Assembly: GCA_021806645.1 (NCBI GenBank)
Contig: JAJZQX010000011.1
Coordinates: 101,755 to 165,754 of the forward strand
Source of the DNA: Myxococcales bacterium
GTDB lineage: Bacteria; Myxococcota; Myxococcia; Myxococcales; Anaeromyxobacteraceae
Reading direction: 5' to 3'
DNA length: 64,000 bases
Position numbers and translations under genes: made by a program. Under the pieces are notes generated by a model. It was not told where the DNA came from. It saw nothing but the letters and a program-made list of their open reading frames with translations, and did no database searches. Shown here piece after piece: positions 32,554-41,645 of the stretch. Numbering within the stretch: position 1 is the stretch's first letter; each line of letters opens with the position of its first letter.

Positions 32554-33774
32554 ATGTTCGAGCGCCACCTCCAGCCGGCCATCGAGGCCGCGCTGGCCGA
32601 CACGCCCGCCACCATGGTGGTCGGGGCCCGGCAGGCCGGGAAGACCACGCTGGTCCGCGCCGTGGCGGCCTCCGAAGCCGAGGCGAGCTACCACTCGCTC
32701 GACGACGAGGACGTGCTCGAGGCGGCCATCGCCGACCCGATGGGCTTCGTCGCCGGTCTGCGCGGGCTGGCGGTGATCGACGAGATCCAGAAGGCGCCAC
32801 GCCTCCTCCCGGCCATCAAGGCCTCCATCGACCGGGATCGGCAGCCGGGCCGCTTCCTGCTCACCGGCTCCGCCAACGTGCTGGCGTTGCCGAAGGTGTC
32901 CGAGTCGCTGGCCGGCCGGCTGGAGGTGGCGACGCTCTGGCCGCTCTCGCAGGGCGAGCTGCGACGCCACCGGGAGGGGTTCGTTGACCTGGTCATGCGG
33001 GGTGACCGGCCGGCTGGCCACGGCGGGGAGGACCTCCTGCCCAGCCTCGTCCAGGGCGGCTACCCCGAGGCCTCGACCCGCCTCCGGCCCGACCGGCGGC
33101 GCGCCTTCTTCGACGCCTACGTCACCACCCTCGTCACCCGCGACGTTCGCGACGTGGCCGCCATCGAGGATCCGGGGGCGCTCCGCCGCCTGCTCCAGCT
33201 CTGCGCCGCCCGGACCGGCGCGACGGTGAACCACGCCGAGCTGGGTCGGACCCTTGGCGTGCCGGTCTCCACCCTCAAGCGCTACCTCGCGCTCCTCGAG
33301 ACGCTCTTCCTCGTTCACCACGTCCCCGCCTGGGCCTCCAGTCGGGGGAAGCGGCTGGCCAAGGCGGCCAAGCTCCACGTCGCCGACACCGGCCTCGCCA
33401 CCGCGCTGGTCGGGCTCGGCGAGGCGGCGCTGCGGCTGGATCGGTCGCCGCTCGGCCCGCTGCTGGAGTCCTTCGTGGCGGCCGAGCTCCGGAAACAACT
33501 GGGGTGGGCCGAGTCACGGCCTGGGCTGTTCCACTTCCGCTCCCACGCCGGCGCCGAGGTGGACCTGGTCCTCGAGGACGGGCGGGGGCGGGTGGTCGGC
33601 ATCGAGGTGAAGGCCAGCGCCACGGCCGCGGCCTCCGACTTCAACGGGCTCCGCGCCCTCGCCGAGGTCGCGGGAAAGTCCTTCGTCCAGGGGATCCTGC
33701 TGCACCTCGGGACCAGGCCGGTCAGCTTCGGCCCCGCCTTGACCGCCTGCCCGATGGCGGCGCTCTGGGCGTGA
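32554..33774 (+). CDS. AAA_14/DUF4143 ATPase
   Basis: A 406-residue ATPase of the same architecture as the gene at 2373-3851. Walker A GARQAGKT is at residues 24-31, 'LAVIDEIQKAP' (DE 76-77) is Walker B, 'FLLTGSANVLALPKVSESLAGRL' (in pieces) the sensor motif, and 'GGYPEASTRLRPDRRRAFFDAYV' (in pieces) begins DUF4143. The C-terminus has 'AEVDLVLEDGRGRVVGIEVKAS', the D-ExK pattern of a PD-(D/E)XK nuclease fold. ATG 32554 is preferred; upstream residues would be read through the palindromes. Function unknown. Confidence 0.87.
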   Translation: MFERHLQPAIEAALADTPATMVVGARQAGKTTLVRAVAASEAEASYHSLDDEDVLEAAIADPMGFVAGLRGLAVIDEIQKAPRLLPAIKASIDRDRQPGRFLLTGSANVLALPKVSESLAGRLEVATLWPLSQGELRRHREGFVDLVMRGDRPAGHGGEDLLPSLVQGGYPEASTRLRPDRRRAFFDAYVTTLVTRDVRDVAAIEDPGALRRLLQLCAARTGATVNHAELGRTLGVPVSTLKRYLALLETLFLVHHVPAWASSRGKRLAKAAKLHVADTGLATALVGLGEAALRLDRSPLGPLLESFVAAELRKQLGWAESRPGLFHFRSHAGAEVDLVLEDGRGRVVGIEVKASATAAASDFNGLRALAEVAGKSFVQGILLHLGTRPVSFGPALTACPMAALWA

Positions 33775-33821
33775 GGCCCGGAGCGCGACGGGCCGCACCG
33801 CGACCGGGTACAATACCCGCC

Positions 33822-34613
33822 GTGCCACCCCTCCACTTCACCAAGTACCACGGGCTCGGCAACGACTTCGTGGTCGTGGACGGCCCGCTCATGGCCGCCG
33901 CCCGCGCCGTCCGGCTCTGCGACCGCCACCGAGGCCTCGGCGCCGACGGCATCCTCACCATCCTGCCGCCGCGCACCCCGGCCGCCGTGGCCACCATGCA
34001 CGTCTACAACCCCGACGGCTCGGTCGCCCTCATGTGCGGCAACGGCATCCGCTGCGTGGCCCGCCACCTGGCCGACCAGTACAAGCTCTCCGGCGAGCTG
34101 GTCATCGACACCGACTCCGGGCCGCGCGCCTGCATCGTCCACCGCGACGCCGCCGGCCAGGTCGAGGCCGTCTCGGTCGAGATGGGCGCCGCCCGCCTCG
34201 ATGGCGAGCAGGTCTTCACGGTGGGTGAGGAGAAGCTCCGCACCGTGCGCGTCAACATGGGCAACCCGCACGCCGTGCTCTTCGACGAGCCGACCCGCGA
34301 GCGGGCCGGCCTGATCGGCCCGGCCATCGAGCGGCAGGTGCCCGGCGGCGTCAACGTCGGCTTCGCCCGCCCCGGCCCGGCCGGCATAGACCTGGTGGTC
34401 TGGGAGCGCGGCGCCGGTCTCACCGACGCCTGCGGCACCGGGGCCTGCGCCGCGACCGTGGCCTCGATCCGCTCCGGCGCCATCCCGGCCGGCGCGCCGG
34501 TGGAGGTGCGGCTGCCCGGCGGCCCGCTGCTGGTCACCGTCTCGCCCGACCTCTCCCGCGTCACCATGCGCGGCCCGGCCGAGCGGGTCTTCCAGGGCGA
34601 GACCGGGCTCTAG
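33822..34613 (+). CDS. dapF: Diaminopimelate epimerase
   Basis: A 263-residue DapF that interconverts LL- and meso-diaminopimelate for lysine and peptidoglycan. Both catalytic cysteines are present, in 'MCGNGIRC' and 'DACGTGAC', with the N-terminal 'FTKYHGLGNDFVVVDG'. GTG 33822 gives MPPLHFTKYHG, the normal family start. A TACAAT hexamer at 33809-33814 is a good -10 but would leave a leader of only a few bases; no matching -35 is seen. The next gene follows by 4 bp. Confidence 0.95.
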   Translation: MPPLHFTKYHGLGNDFVVVDGPLMAAARAVRLCDRHRGLGADGILTILPPRTPAAVATMHVYNPDGSVALMCGNGIRCVARHLADQYKLSGELVIDTDSGPRACIVHRDAAGQVEAVSVEMGAARLDGEQVFTVGEEKLRTVRVNMGNPHAVLFDEPTRERAGLIGPAIERQVPGGVNVGFARPGPAGIDLVVWERGAGLTDACGTGACAATVASIRSGAIPAGAPVEVRLPGGPLLVTVSPDLSRVTMRGPAERVFQGETGL

Positions 34614-34617
34614 GCCG

Positions 34618-36093
34618 ATGGCGCTCGCGCGGCCGCCGGCCTTCGACGACGAGCGGTTCTTCCGCGACGCCCTCAAGCTGCTCGGCACGCTCGACCTCGA
34701 GCTGCTGCAGGAGCTGGCGCTGCAGGCGCTGGCGCGGGTCACCGACGCGCAGGGGGCGGCCCTCTGGGTGGCCGACGAGCGCGGCGCCCTCACGCTGCGC
34801 GGCTACCGGGGGCTGGTCGATCGCGGCGCCCTCGCCCCCCGCATCGACCCGCACGCCCAGCCGTGGGCGGGAGCGGTGGCCCGGCCCGAGGCCATCCCGG
34901 CGCCGGGGGGCCGGCCCGACGAGGCCTTCTACGTGCCGCTGGTGGCCAACGAGGAGCTGCTCGGGCTGGTGCTGCTGACCGACCGGGCCCGCGGCCGCTT
35001 CGGCCCCGGCGAGCAGGCAGCGGCGCTGGCGGTGGCCGACTTCACCGCCATCGCGGTCCGCAACGCCCGCCGCTTCCAGGCCCTGGAGCGGGTCGGGCTG
35101 CGCGACCGCGAGACCGGCGCCTACAACCTCGCCTACTTCGTGGACTACGCCGGCAAGGAGTTCTACAAGGCGCGCCGCTACGGCCGCGCCTTCTCGCTGG
35201 TGGTCCTCTCCATCGACAACGTGGAGCAGCTGCGCCGCGCCGGCGGGCGGGAGCGCTACCGGCTGGCCATGCGCGATCTGGTCAGCGCCGTCTCGCGCGT
35301 CATCCGCGACGCCGACATCCTCGCCAAGGTCTCGGAGAGCGAGTACTACCTGCTCCTCCCCGAGACCGACCCCTTCGGCGCGCTCATCTTCCTGCGGCGC
35401 GCCACCGAGGAGATCCGCGGCGAGGCCTCCATCCGCGCGCTGGAGGAGCACGCCCCGGTGCTGGTGAGCATGGGGGCGGCCGCCTTCCCGCGCGACGGCG
35501 AGGACTTCGACGAGCTGCTCCACTGGGCGCGGCAGCGCGTCGAGGTGCAGCGCGGCTCGCTGGTGCGCCGCCTCCACCTCGGCGACCTGGAGCGGACCGC
35601 CTTCTGGGAGCTCTGCGACCTGCTCATCGGCGGCGCGCCGCACCTCCCCGAGACCAGCCCCTCGGCGCGGCTGCCGGCCGACCCGGAGGCCTTCGCGGCG
35701 GTGCAGCGCGAGGTGGCGCGCGAGCTGGCCCGCGATCCCCGGGCCCGCGGCCTGGTCTACGTCGGCGGCCCCGGGCTGGCCCGCGCCCCGGTGCGCGCCG
35801 CGCTCCCCGACGGCGAGGCCACCGCCCGCGCCGGCGACGCCTCGGCCCAGGTCTTCCTGCTCGGCCCGCGCGGCGGCGACCACCCGGCGCCGCCCCACCC
35901 GCAGGTCACCGAGGTCTGGCTCGACGGCGACCAGCGGCTCTCCGGCCACCAGTTCCTCCTCCACCTCTCCGAGCAGGGCGGCTACGCCTGGCTGGCCAGC
36001 GAGGACGGCCGCGCCTTCCAGACCTCCGACGTGCCGCTGGTTGACGCCCTGGTGCAGCGGCTCCAGGCCCTCTACGACCTGCAGCCCCTCTAG
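34618..36093 (+). CDS. GAF domain plus degenerate GGDEF protein
   Basis: 491 residues. A GAF-like sensor spans ~25-160 ('QGAALWVADERGALTLRGY', 'LVANEELLGLVLLTDRARGRFGPGE'). A GGDEF fold follows (~165-320, 'DRETGAYNLAYFVDYAGKEF'), but the signature loop reads V-S-E-S-E-Y near 239-244 instead of GGDEF, so it should not make cyclic-di-GMP. The C-terminal ~150 residues are unassigned. It probably acts as a signal-binding scaffold. It is tightly linked to dapF and to the receiver-PATAN gene that follows by 12 bp. Confidence 0.78.
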   Translation: MALARPPAFDDERFFRDALKLLGTLDLELLQELALQALARVTDAQGAALWVADERGALTLRGYRGLVDRGALAPRIDPHAQPWAGAVARPEAIPAPGGRPDEAFYVPLVANEELLGLVLLTDRARGRFGPGEQAAALAVADFTAIAVRNARRFQALERVGLRDRETGAYNLAYFVDYAGKEFYKARRYGRAFSLVVLSIDNVEQLRRAGGRERYRLAMRDLVSAVSRVIRDADILAKVSESEYYLLLPETDPFGALIFLRRATEEIRGEASIRALEEHAPVLVSMGAAAFPRDGEDFDELLHWARQRVEVQRGSLVRRLHLGDLERTAFWELCDLLIGGAPHLPETSPSARLPADPEAFAAVQREVARELARDPRARGLVYVGGPGLARAPVRAALPDGEATARAGDASAQVFLLGPRGGDHPAPPHPQVTEVWLDGDQRLSGHQFLLHLSEQGGYAWLASEDGRAFQTSDVPLVDALVQRLQALYDLQPL

Positions 36094-36105
36094 CCGAAAG
36101 CCGCC

Positions 36106-37560
36106 ATGCCCCCGGCCCGCAAGATCCTCATCGCCGACCCAGACCCGGAGACGGTGCGCCTGCTGGCGCCGGCGCTGCGGCAGCGCGGCTACCAGGTCCA
36201 CGCGGCGCGCGACGGCTCGCGGGCGCTGCAGGTGGCCATCCTCCGCTTCCCCGACCTGGTCATCTTCGACGAGCGGTCGCCGCTGCTCGACGCCCGCACC
36301 TTCGTCCGCATCCTGCGCACCAACCCGCGCACCGAGCGGATCCCGGTGCTGCTCACCGGCGAGGGGGACGACCCCGACCGCGCCCGCATGGGCATGTGGC
36401 TGCGCAAGCCGCTGCGGCTCGACGAGGTGCTGCTGCGGGTGGAGCAGCTCTTCCGGCGGGCCGACGCCTCCCGCGCCGTCGGCGCCGCCGCCGATCTGGA
36501 GGGCAACCTCGCCCAGATCCCGCTCACCGACCTGCTCCAGATCCTCTCCGTCAACCGGCGCTCGGGCCGGCTCACCGTGGAGCGCGGCGGCCAGAAGGCC
36601 GAGGTGGTGCTGCGCGAGGGGCGGGTGGTGGACGCCGGCTACGGGCTGGCCGGCGCCGAGAAGGCGCTCTGGCGGCTCCTCACCCAGCACGAGGGGCAGT
36701 TCGTCTTCTCGCCCGGCGAGCCGCCCGGGACCGACCGGATCGAGCGGCGGCTCGACGACCTGATCCTGGAGGGGCTGCGCCAGGCCGACGAGCTGGCGCG
36801 GCTGCGCCCGGCCCTACCGTCGCCGGACCAGGCGGTGGAGCTGGCGGTGGGGCCGGAGGAGATCCCGGCCGACCTCCACCCGGTGACGGCCGAAGTGGTG
36901 GCCAACCTCGCGGCGCCCTGCCGGGTCGGCGAGCTGATCGACCGCTGCGCCGCCTCCGACCTCGAATCGGCCCGCGCCCTGCTGGCGCTGCTCGACCACG
37001 GCTACGCCCGGCTGGCCGCCGCTGCGCCGGCCGCGCCCGAGCCGGCGGCCCTGCTGGCGCCCCACGAGCTGCACGCCCTGCGGACGCGGGTGGCGCGCGG
37101 CCGGGCCTCGGGAGCGCGGACCATCGGCAAGGTGGTGGTGACGGGGGGCGGGCCGCTCTCGCGCCAGGCGGCGCTGGCCGGCTTCGCCGCGCTCCCCGGC
37201 TTCGAGCCCATGGCGGTGGAGCCGGGCCTCTTCGGCACGCTGGGGAGGCTGGCGCTCGGTGAGGGCGTGCGGGTGGACCTGGTGGAGCTGCCGGGCGATC
37301 CGGAGCAGCGGCCGCTCTGGCGCCCCTTCGGCGCCGGCGCGGTCGGCGCCCTGGTGCTGCTCCCGGTGGAGGGCGGCGGGCTGCTCGACGAGCTGGTGCG
37401 CGTGCTGCAGGTGCCGGTGGTGGTCTGCGGGCCGGCCGGGGCCGAGCTGCCGGCGCCGCTGCGCGACGCCTCCGGGGGCGTGGCCCTCGGCGGGAGCGAC
37501 GCGGCCGAGGCCTTGCGGGCCCTGCTGGCGGGCGCCGGGGCGCGGGCCGCCGCCTACTGA
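36106..37560 (+). CDS. Receiver-PATAN (DUF4388)-pseudoGTPase protein
   Basis: 484 residues. Receiver domain 5-120 with phospho-acceptor Asp55 ('LVIFDERSP') and a conserved Lys ('LRKPLRLDE'). PATAN/DUF4388 domain ~129-230 ('LAQIPLTDLLQILSVNRRSGRL'). The C-terminal ~140 residues look like an MglA/Ras-type G domain ('TIGKVVVTGGGPLSRQAALAGF'; 'VDLVELPGDPEQRPLWRPFG' resembling a DxPGQE...W switch 2), but the P-loop GKT is gone, so it is a pseudo-GTPase. It ends 7 bp inside the convergent hemerythrin gene. Likely part of polarity or motility signalling. Confidence 0.78.
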   Translation: MPPARKILIADPDPETVRLLAPALRQRGYQVHAARDGSRALQVAILRFPDLVIFDERSPLLDARTFVRILRTNPRTERIPVLLTGEGDDPDRARMGMWLRKPLRLDEVLLRVEQLFRRADASRAVGAAADLEGNLAQIPLTDLLQILSVNRRSGRLTVERGGQKAEVVLREGRVVDAGYGLAGAEKALWRLLTQHEGQFVFSPGEPPGTDRIERRLDDLILEGLRQADELARLRPALPSPDQAVELAVGPEEIPADLHPVTAEVVANLAAPCRVGELIDRCAASDLESARALLALLDHGYARLAAAAPAAPEPAALLAPHELHALRTRVARGRASGARTIGKVVVTGGGPLSRQAALAGFAALPGFEPMAVEPGLFGTLGRLALGEGVRVDLVELPGDPEQRPLWRPFGAGAVGALVLLPVEGGGLLDELVRVLQVPVVVCGPAGAELPAPLRDASGGVALGGSDAAEALRALLAGAGARAAAY

Positions 37561-37997
37561 CCGGAATGGGCGTCGCGGTGGTCGCGCTGCGTGGCCAGGT
37601 AGTCGGCCAGGCGGCGATCGGTCCGGCAGATGTGCTCGCAGAGCCAGGCCGTCACCCGGTTTCCGAACTTGATCACGAAGACCGACCCCGGTCCGTCGGC
37701 CTGGTAGTCCTGGAAGAGCCGCCCGTACTCGGTGACGAAGTGCTGGTGCTCGGCCCGGTGGGCCGGCGCCGCGGGATAGCCGGCCTCGACCATGATCCGC
37801 TCCTCGGCCTCGAAGTGGCTGACCACGTAGTCGCCGAGGAAGGTGAGCAGCCGCCCCACCTCGGCCCGGGCGCGCCGGTCGTGCGTGGCGGCCATGAGCT
37901 GGTCGATGCGGCGGAAGAGCTCCTGGTGCTGCTCGTCGATCTCCGGGTCGCCGGTCTCCAGGCTCCTGTCCCAGCTGACCCGAATCCGGACTTCCAT
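37554..37997 (-). CDS. Bacteriohemerythrin
   Basis: A 147-residue single-domain hemerythrin with the di-iron ligand set visible: 'DEQHQELFRRID', 'HFEAEERIM', 'HRAEHQHF', and 'WLCEHICRTDRRLADYL'. It binds O2 reversibly for sensing or storage, suited to a facultative or microaerophilic lifestyle. ATG 37997. It follows a second hemerythrin gene by 35 bp in the same direction. Confidence 0.92.
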   Translation of the reverse strand: MEVRIRVSWDRSLETGDPEIDEQHQELFRRIDQLMAATHDRRARAEVGRLLTFLGDYVVSHFEAEERIMVEAGYPAAPAHRAEHQHFVTEYGRLFQDYQADGPGSVFVIKFGNRVTAWLCEHICRTDRRLADYLATQRDHRDAHSGQ

Positions 37998-38032
37998 GCC
38001 GGTGCCTCCTGCCCCAGGGGCCAGGGAGCGTA

Positions 38033-38467
38033 TCACGCCCAGCTCACCTCGGTGCCCAGGGTGGCGGTGACGAAGTGGCCCAGGGCCACGTCGGCCACGT
38101 AGACGTGGTCGCGCAGCCAGGCCACCACCTCGTGCTCCAGCCGCAGCACCAGGTCGGGGGTGGTGCCCTGCTCGCGGAAGGCCGAGTCGAGCACCAGGAT
38201 CGAGGCGGCGAAGGCGTGGTGCTCCTCGGCGTGGCGCGCGGCGTCCGGGTAGTGGAGCTCGCGCATGAGCTGCTCCTCCGCCGCGAAGTGGAGCACCACG
38301 TGGTCGCGCAGGAAGGCGGCCAGCGTCGAGGCCTCGCCGCGGTCCCCGTGGAGCATCGAGTCGAGCAGCCGATCGACGCGGTCGAAGAGCTCGCGGTGCT
38401 GCGCGTCGAGGTCGGGGACCCCGAGCGACAAGGCGCTGGACCACTGGAGTGCCAACCGATCCCCCAC
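38033..38467 (-). CDS. Bacteriohemerythrin (second copy)
   Basis: A 144-residue hemerythrin with 'DAQHRELFDRVD', 'HFAAEEQLMREL', 'HAEEHHAF' and a C-terminal 'WLRDHVYVAD'. No ATG is available; GTG 38467 gives MGDRLALQW, a typical N-terminus. Upstream reading frame beyond this is translated repeat DNA. The two hemerythrins are diverged paralogues, not a recent duplication. Confidence 0.88.
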   Translation of the reverse strand: MGDRLALQWSSALSLGVPDLDAQHRELFDRVDRLLDSMLHGDRGEASTLAAFLRDHVVLHFAAEEQLMRELHYPDAARHAEEHHAFAASILVLDSAFREQGTTPDLVLRLEHEVVAWLRDHVYVADVALGHFVTATLGTEVSWA

Positions 38468-38537
38468 GCGGACGGTATGTCCTACTACGCCGCATAGTTT
38501 AAAGGGAAGCCAGCGGGAACGCACGCGGCGACTCGGG

Positions 38538-38590
38538 GTGCGTGAATTGACCCGGAGGTGCGCGAATTGACGCGGTGGTGTGTGAATTGA
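38538..38590. repeat. Three direct repeats with a 20-bp period
   Basis: GTGCGTGAATTGA (38538), GTGCGCGAATTGA (38558) and GTGTGTGAATTGA (38578) recur at exactly 20-bp intervals. The array is ~70 bp upstream of the hemerythrin start and just past the M16 peptidase stop. It could be a multi-site operator for the hemerythrin operon. The GGGTCAATTCAC-type unit (reverse strand) is also reminiscent of the reiterated ends of IS21-family elements, so an IS-end relic is the alternative. Confidence 0.65.
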
Positions 38591-38610
38591 CCCTTCCCGC
38601 CGAGGGCGGG

Positions 38611-39996
38611 TCAGGGAGACAGCGGGCCGCGCTCGGCGAGCCGCTCGACCGCGCGCCTTTCGCGAATGCCAGCGTGTCCGACCACCACGGCGGCCAGCCG
38701 GGTCCGGCGGAAGGTGGCGGCAGCCACCCTTTGGAGCGAGTCCGGCGTGACCGCCTCCACCCGCCGGCAGCGCGCCTCGAACCCCTCGGGAGAGGAGAGG
38801 ATCTCGCCGGCGCCGTACCAGCCCACCAGGTCGGCCGGGCTGTCGAGCGAGAAGGCCAGCATCATCCGGTGACGCCGCTGCACGCGCAGCAGCTCCGCCT
38901 CCGGCACCGGCCGCTCGGCCAGCTCGGCCAGCACCAGCAGGATCCGCTCCACCACCCGCGCCAGCTTGCGCGGCGAGCAGGCGCCGTCGATCACCAGCAT
39001 CCCGGCGTCCACGAAGGTGTCGAGGCCGCAGTGGAGCGAGTAGGCGAGGCCCCGCTTCTCCACCACCTCGAACGGCAGGCGCGAGGAGAGGCCGTCGTCG
39101 AGCACCCGCCGCAGCAGCAGGAAGGCCGGGAAGTCGGGGTGGAGCTCGGGGGGGCAGGGGAAGGCCAGCGTGAACTCGGCCTGGGCGTCGTCGTGATCGA
39201 CCAGCTCGAGGCGCGGCCCGTCGGGCCACGGCGGCGGCGGGCGATCGACCGAGCGGACGCCGCGCGGCAGCGCGCCCAGGTGGCGGTGGGCCAGCTCCAG
39301 CACCTCGGCGTGGCGCACCGGGCCGGCCACCGCCAGCACCAGGTTCTCGCCGGTGTAGAAGCGCTCCAGGTGGGCGGCGGCGTGGCGGCGGGAGAGCGCG
39401 CGCACGCTGGCCGGGGTGCCGCCGATCTTCCGCGCCAGCGGGTGGTCGCCGAAGACCAGCCGCTTCACCAGGTTGTCGGGGTCGATGTCGCGCCCGTCGG
39501 CGTCCACCTCGTCGAGGATCTCCTCGAGGATCACCTCGCGCTCGACCTCGATCTCCTTGAGCAGCGGGCGGCGGACCATCTCGCCGAGGACGGAGAGGCC
39601 GGTGCCGAGCTCGGTGGGGTGGAGCGGCGTGTAGTAGGCGCCGTGATCGCGGGCGGTGACGCCGTTCAGGTTGCCGCCGGCGCTCTCGATGGCGGCGTTC
39701 ATGGCCACCGAGTCGGGCCAGCCCGCCGAGCCCCGGAAGAGCAGGTGCTCGAGGAAGTGCGAGACGCCGTTGACCGACGGGGTCTCGTGGCGCGAGCCGG
39801 CCCGGACGTAGAGGGCCACCATGGCCGAGTGGAGCCCGGGGGCGCCGGCGGTGAGCACCCGCAGCCCGTTGGGGAGCTCGGCCCGCTCCAGCCGGCCCCA
39901 GCCGTCGCCGTCGAGCCGCTGGAGCGCCGCGCTCCGGCCCCGGGTCCCGGCCCGCGCTCCGGCCGGCGTGGCGCGCTTCACTCTACGTCGAGTCAC
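38611..39996 (-). CDS. M16 family zinc peptidase
   Basis: A 461-residue M16 (insulinase/processing-peptidase-like) protein. The inverted zinc motif HFLEH lies in 'GVSHFLEHLLFRG', the downstream metal Glu in 'EREVILEEILDEVD', and the C-terminal half is the second, inactive-type M16 fold ('RGLAYSLHCGLDTF'). No signal peptide. GTG 39996 overlaps the stop of the kinase gene (GTGA); a GTG at 39981 is possible. It probably degrades short peptides in the cytoplasm. Confidence 0.88.
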   Translation of the reverse strand: MTRRRVKRATPAGARAGTRGRSAALQRLDGDGWGRLERAELPNGLRVLTAGAPGLHSAMVALYVRAGSRHETPSVNGVSHFLEHLLFRGSAGWPDSVAMNAAIESAGGNLNGVTARDHGAYYTPLHPTELGTGLSVLGEMVRRPLLKEIEVEREVILEEILDEVDADGRDIDPDNLVKRLVFGDHPLARKIGGTPASVRALSRRHAAAHLERFYTGENLVLAVAGPVRHAEVLELAHRHLGALPRGVRSVDRPPPPWPDGPRLELVDHDDAQAEFTLAFPCPPELHPDFPAFLLLRRVLDDGLSSRLPFEVVEKRGLAYSLHCGLDTFVDAGMLVIDGACSPRKLARVVERILLVLAELAERPVPEAELLRVQRRHRMMLAFSLDSPADLVGWYGAGEILSSPEGFEARCRRVEAVTPDSLQRVAAATFRRTRLAAVVVGHAGIRERRAVERLAERGPLSP

Positions 39997-41543
39997 TGGG
40001 TCACCTGGGCGTGAAGGGCGGGGGCGGGGGCCGCGGCCCGCTCGTCGGGGGCGGCCGGCAGCCGGATGGTGAAGGTGGCGCCGCGCCCCGGGGCGCCGTC
40101 GCACCGGACCGTGCCGCCGTGCTCCTGCACCACCTCCTGCACGAAGGCGAGGCCGAGCCCGGTGCCGCGCTCCTTGGTCGAGTAGAACGGGTCGAAGAGG
40201 CGCGGCAGCGCCTCGGGCGAGATGCCGGCGCCGGTGTCGCGCACCTCCAGCTCCACCCCGCCGCCGGCCCGCCGGGCCGCCACGGTGAGGGTGCCGCCGC
40301 CGGCCATGGCCTCGCGGGCGTTGCGGACCAGGTTGAGCAGCACCGCCCGCAGGCGCGCCTCGTCGCCGCGGATGGCCGGCACGCCGGGCTGGAACTCGCG
40401 CCGCACCTCGATGCGGGCCGCGGCCAGCTCGGGCGCCAGGAAGTCGAGCAGGGTGCCGATCAGCTCGCCCGGCTCGTGCCGGCCGGCGGGGCTGCGCGGG
40501 GCGCGGGCGAAGCGCAGGTACTCCTCGGTGAGGGCGTTGAGCCGGTCCACCTCGCGCGAGATGGCGGCGCAGAGGGCGCGGGCTTCCGGCGCGCCGCCCG
40601 GGACGGCCTCCAGCTCCTCGGCCAGCAGCTCGGCGTTGAGGCCGATGGCGTTGAGCGGGTTGCGGACCTCGTGCGTGATCTGGGCGGAGATGCGCCCCAC
40701 CGCCGCCAGCCGCTCGGCGCGCCGCAGCTCGCGCTGCTGGGAGAGGAGCGAGGCGGCCATGGCGTTGAACTCGCGGGCCAGGAGGGTGAGCTCGTCGTTG
40801 CCGGGCGCCTCGACCTGGCGGGAGAGGTCGCCGGCCGCGATCGCCTTGACCCCCTCGGTGAGCCGCTCGATGGGGGAGAGCAGGCGGCGCGCGAAGAGGG
40901 CCGAGGCCACCCCCACCATCAGGGCGATGGCCGAGTAGAGGATGATCAGGACCACGGTGCGCGACTCGGCCGCCCCGGCCGCGCGCACCTGGTCGGCGAT
41001 GCGGCTCTCCAGCTGGGCCTGCAGCAGCTTCACGTCGAGCGAGAGCGACTTCTCCAGCTGCCGGGTCTCCTGGGCGCGCGCCTCCAGCAGCTCCGGCGGG
41101 CCGCCCCGCTCCAGCAGGTCGAGCAGGGCGTTCGAGGCGGTGTCGTACTGCATCCAGCGGGTGCCCAGGGCGTCGAGCCGAGCGCTCACCTCGGCCAGCA
41201 CCCGGACGTCCTCCTCGCCGCCCAGCGCCGCGGCGGCGCGGGCCACGCGGCGGCCCTCGTCGAGCTTCTCGCGGACCAGGGCCGGGAAGTGGGCGCGGAC
41301 CACCGGCAGGTAGGCCCGGCGGGCCGCCGGGTCGAGGTCGCGCAGCTCGAGGGCGCGGGAGGCGATCCAGTCCTTCACCTCCAGCTGCGTGGCGATCCGC
41401 CCGAGCGGGAAGTAGCCGGTGGTGAGCAGCTTGAGGTCGCGGCCGAGGTCCTGCAGCCGCACCACCGCCAGCGCCGCCACCAGGCCGAAGGCGGCCAGGG
41501 CGACGGCGAAGGTGAGGAAGATCTTGGTGGCGACTCGGCGCAT
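39993..41543 (-). CDS. Membrane sensor histidine kinase with HAMP domain
   Basis: 516 residues: TM1 (~7-30), a helical periplasmic sensor (~31-200), TM2 (~203-225), HAMP (~227-280, 'RRLLSPIERLTEGVKAIAAGD'), HisKA with His291 ('QITHEVRNPLNAIG'), and HATPase_c with N box 'NLVRNAREAM', G1 'DTGAGI' and G2 'GTGLGL'. It resembles NtrB/AtoS-type kinases of Myxococcota. No response regulator is adjacent. The M16 gene overlaps its stop. Confidence 0.92.
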   Translation of the reverse strand: MRRVATKIFLTFAVALAAFGLVAALAVVRLQDLGRDLKLLTTGYFPLGRIATQLEVKDWIASRALELRDLDPAARRAYLPVVRAHFPALVREKLDEGRRVARAAAALGGEEDVRVLAEVSARLDALGTRWMQYDTASNALLDLLERGGPPELLEARAQETRQLEKSLSLDVKLLQAQLESRIADQVRAAGAAESRTVVLIILYSAIALMVGVASALFARRLLSPIERLTEGVKAIAAGDLSRQVEAPGNDELTLLAREFNAMAASLLSQQRELRRAERLAAVGRISAQITHEVRNPLNAIGLNAELLAEELEAVPGGAPEARALCAAISREVDRLNALTEEYLRFARAPRSPAGRHEPGELIGTLLDFLAPELAAARIEVRREFQPGVPAIRGDEARLRAVLLNLVRNAREAMAGGGTLTVAARRAGGGVELEVRDTGAGISPEALPRLFDPFYSTKERGTGLGLAFVQEVVQEHGGTVRCDGAPGRGATFTIRLPAAPDERAAAPAPALHAQVTQ

Positions 41544-41645
41544 GTCGGGGGTGGCATCCTACCGCTTCCCTTGCCGGCGGATCTTGGGTACCTAATGGAC
41601 CCGCGCCGTCATCTCCAACCCGAACACCGTCCCCCGGAGTCCGCC

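Noticed and set aside
40011..41645. Upstream extension of the coiled-coil gene opposite the histidine kinase
   Set aside because: Antisense to well-supported HAMP/HisKA/HATPase sequence; low-complexity composition. Start set at 41646.
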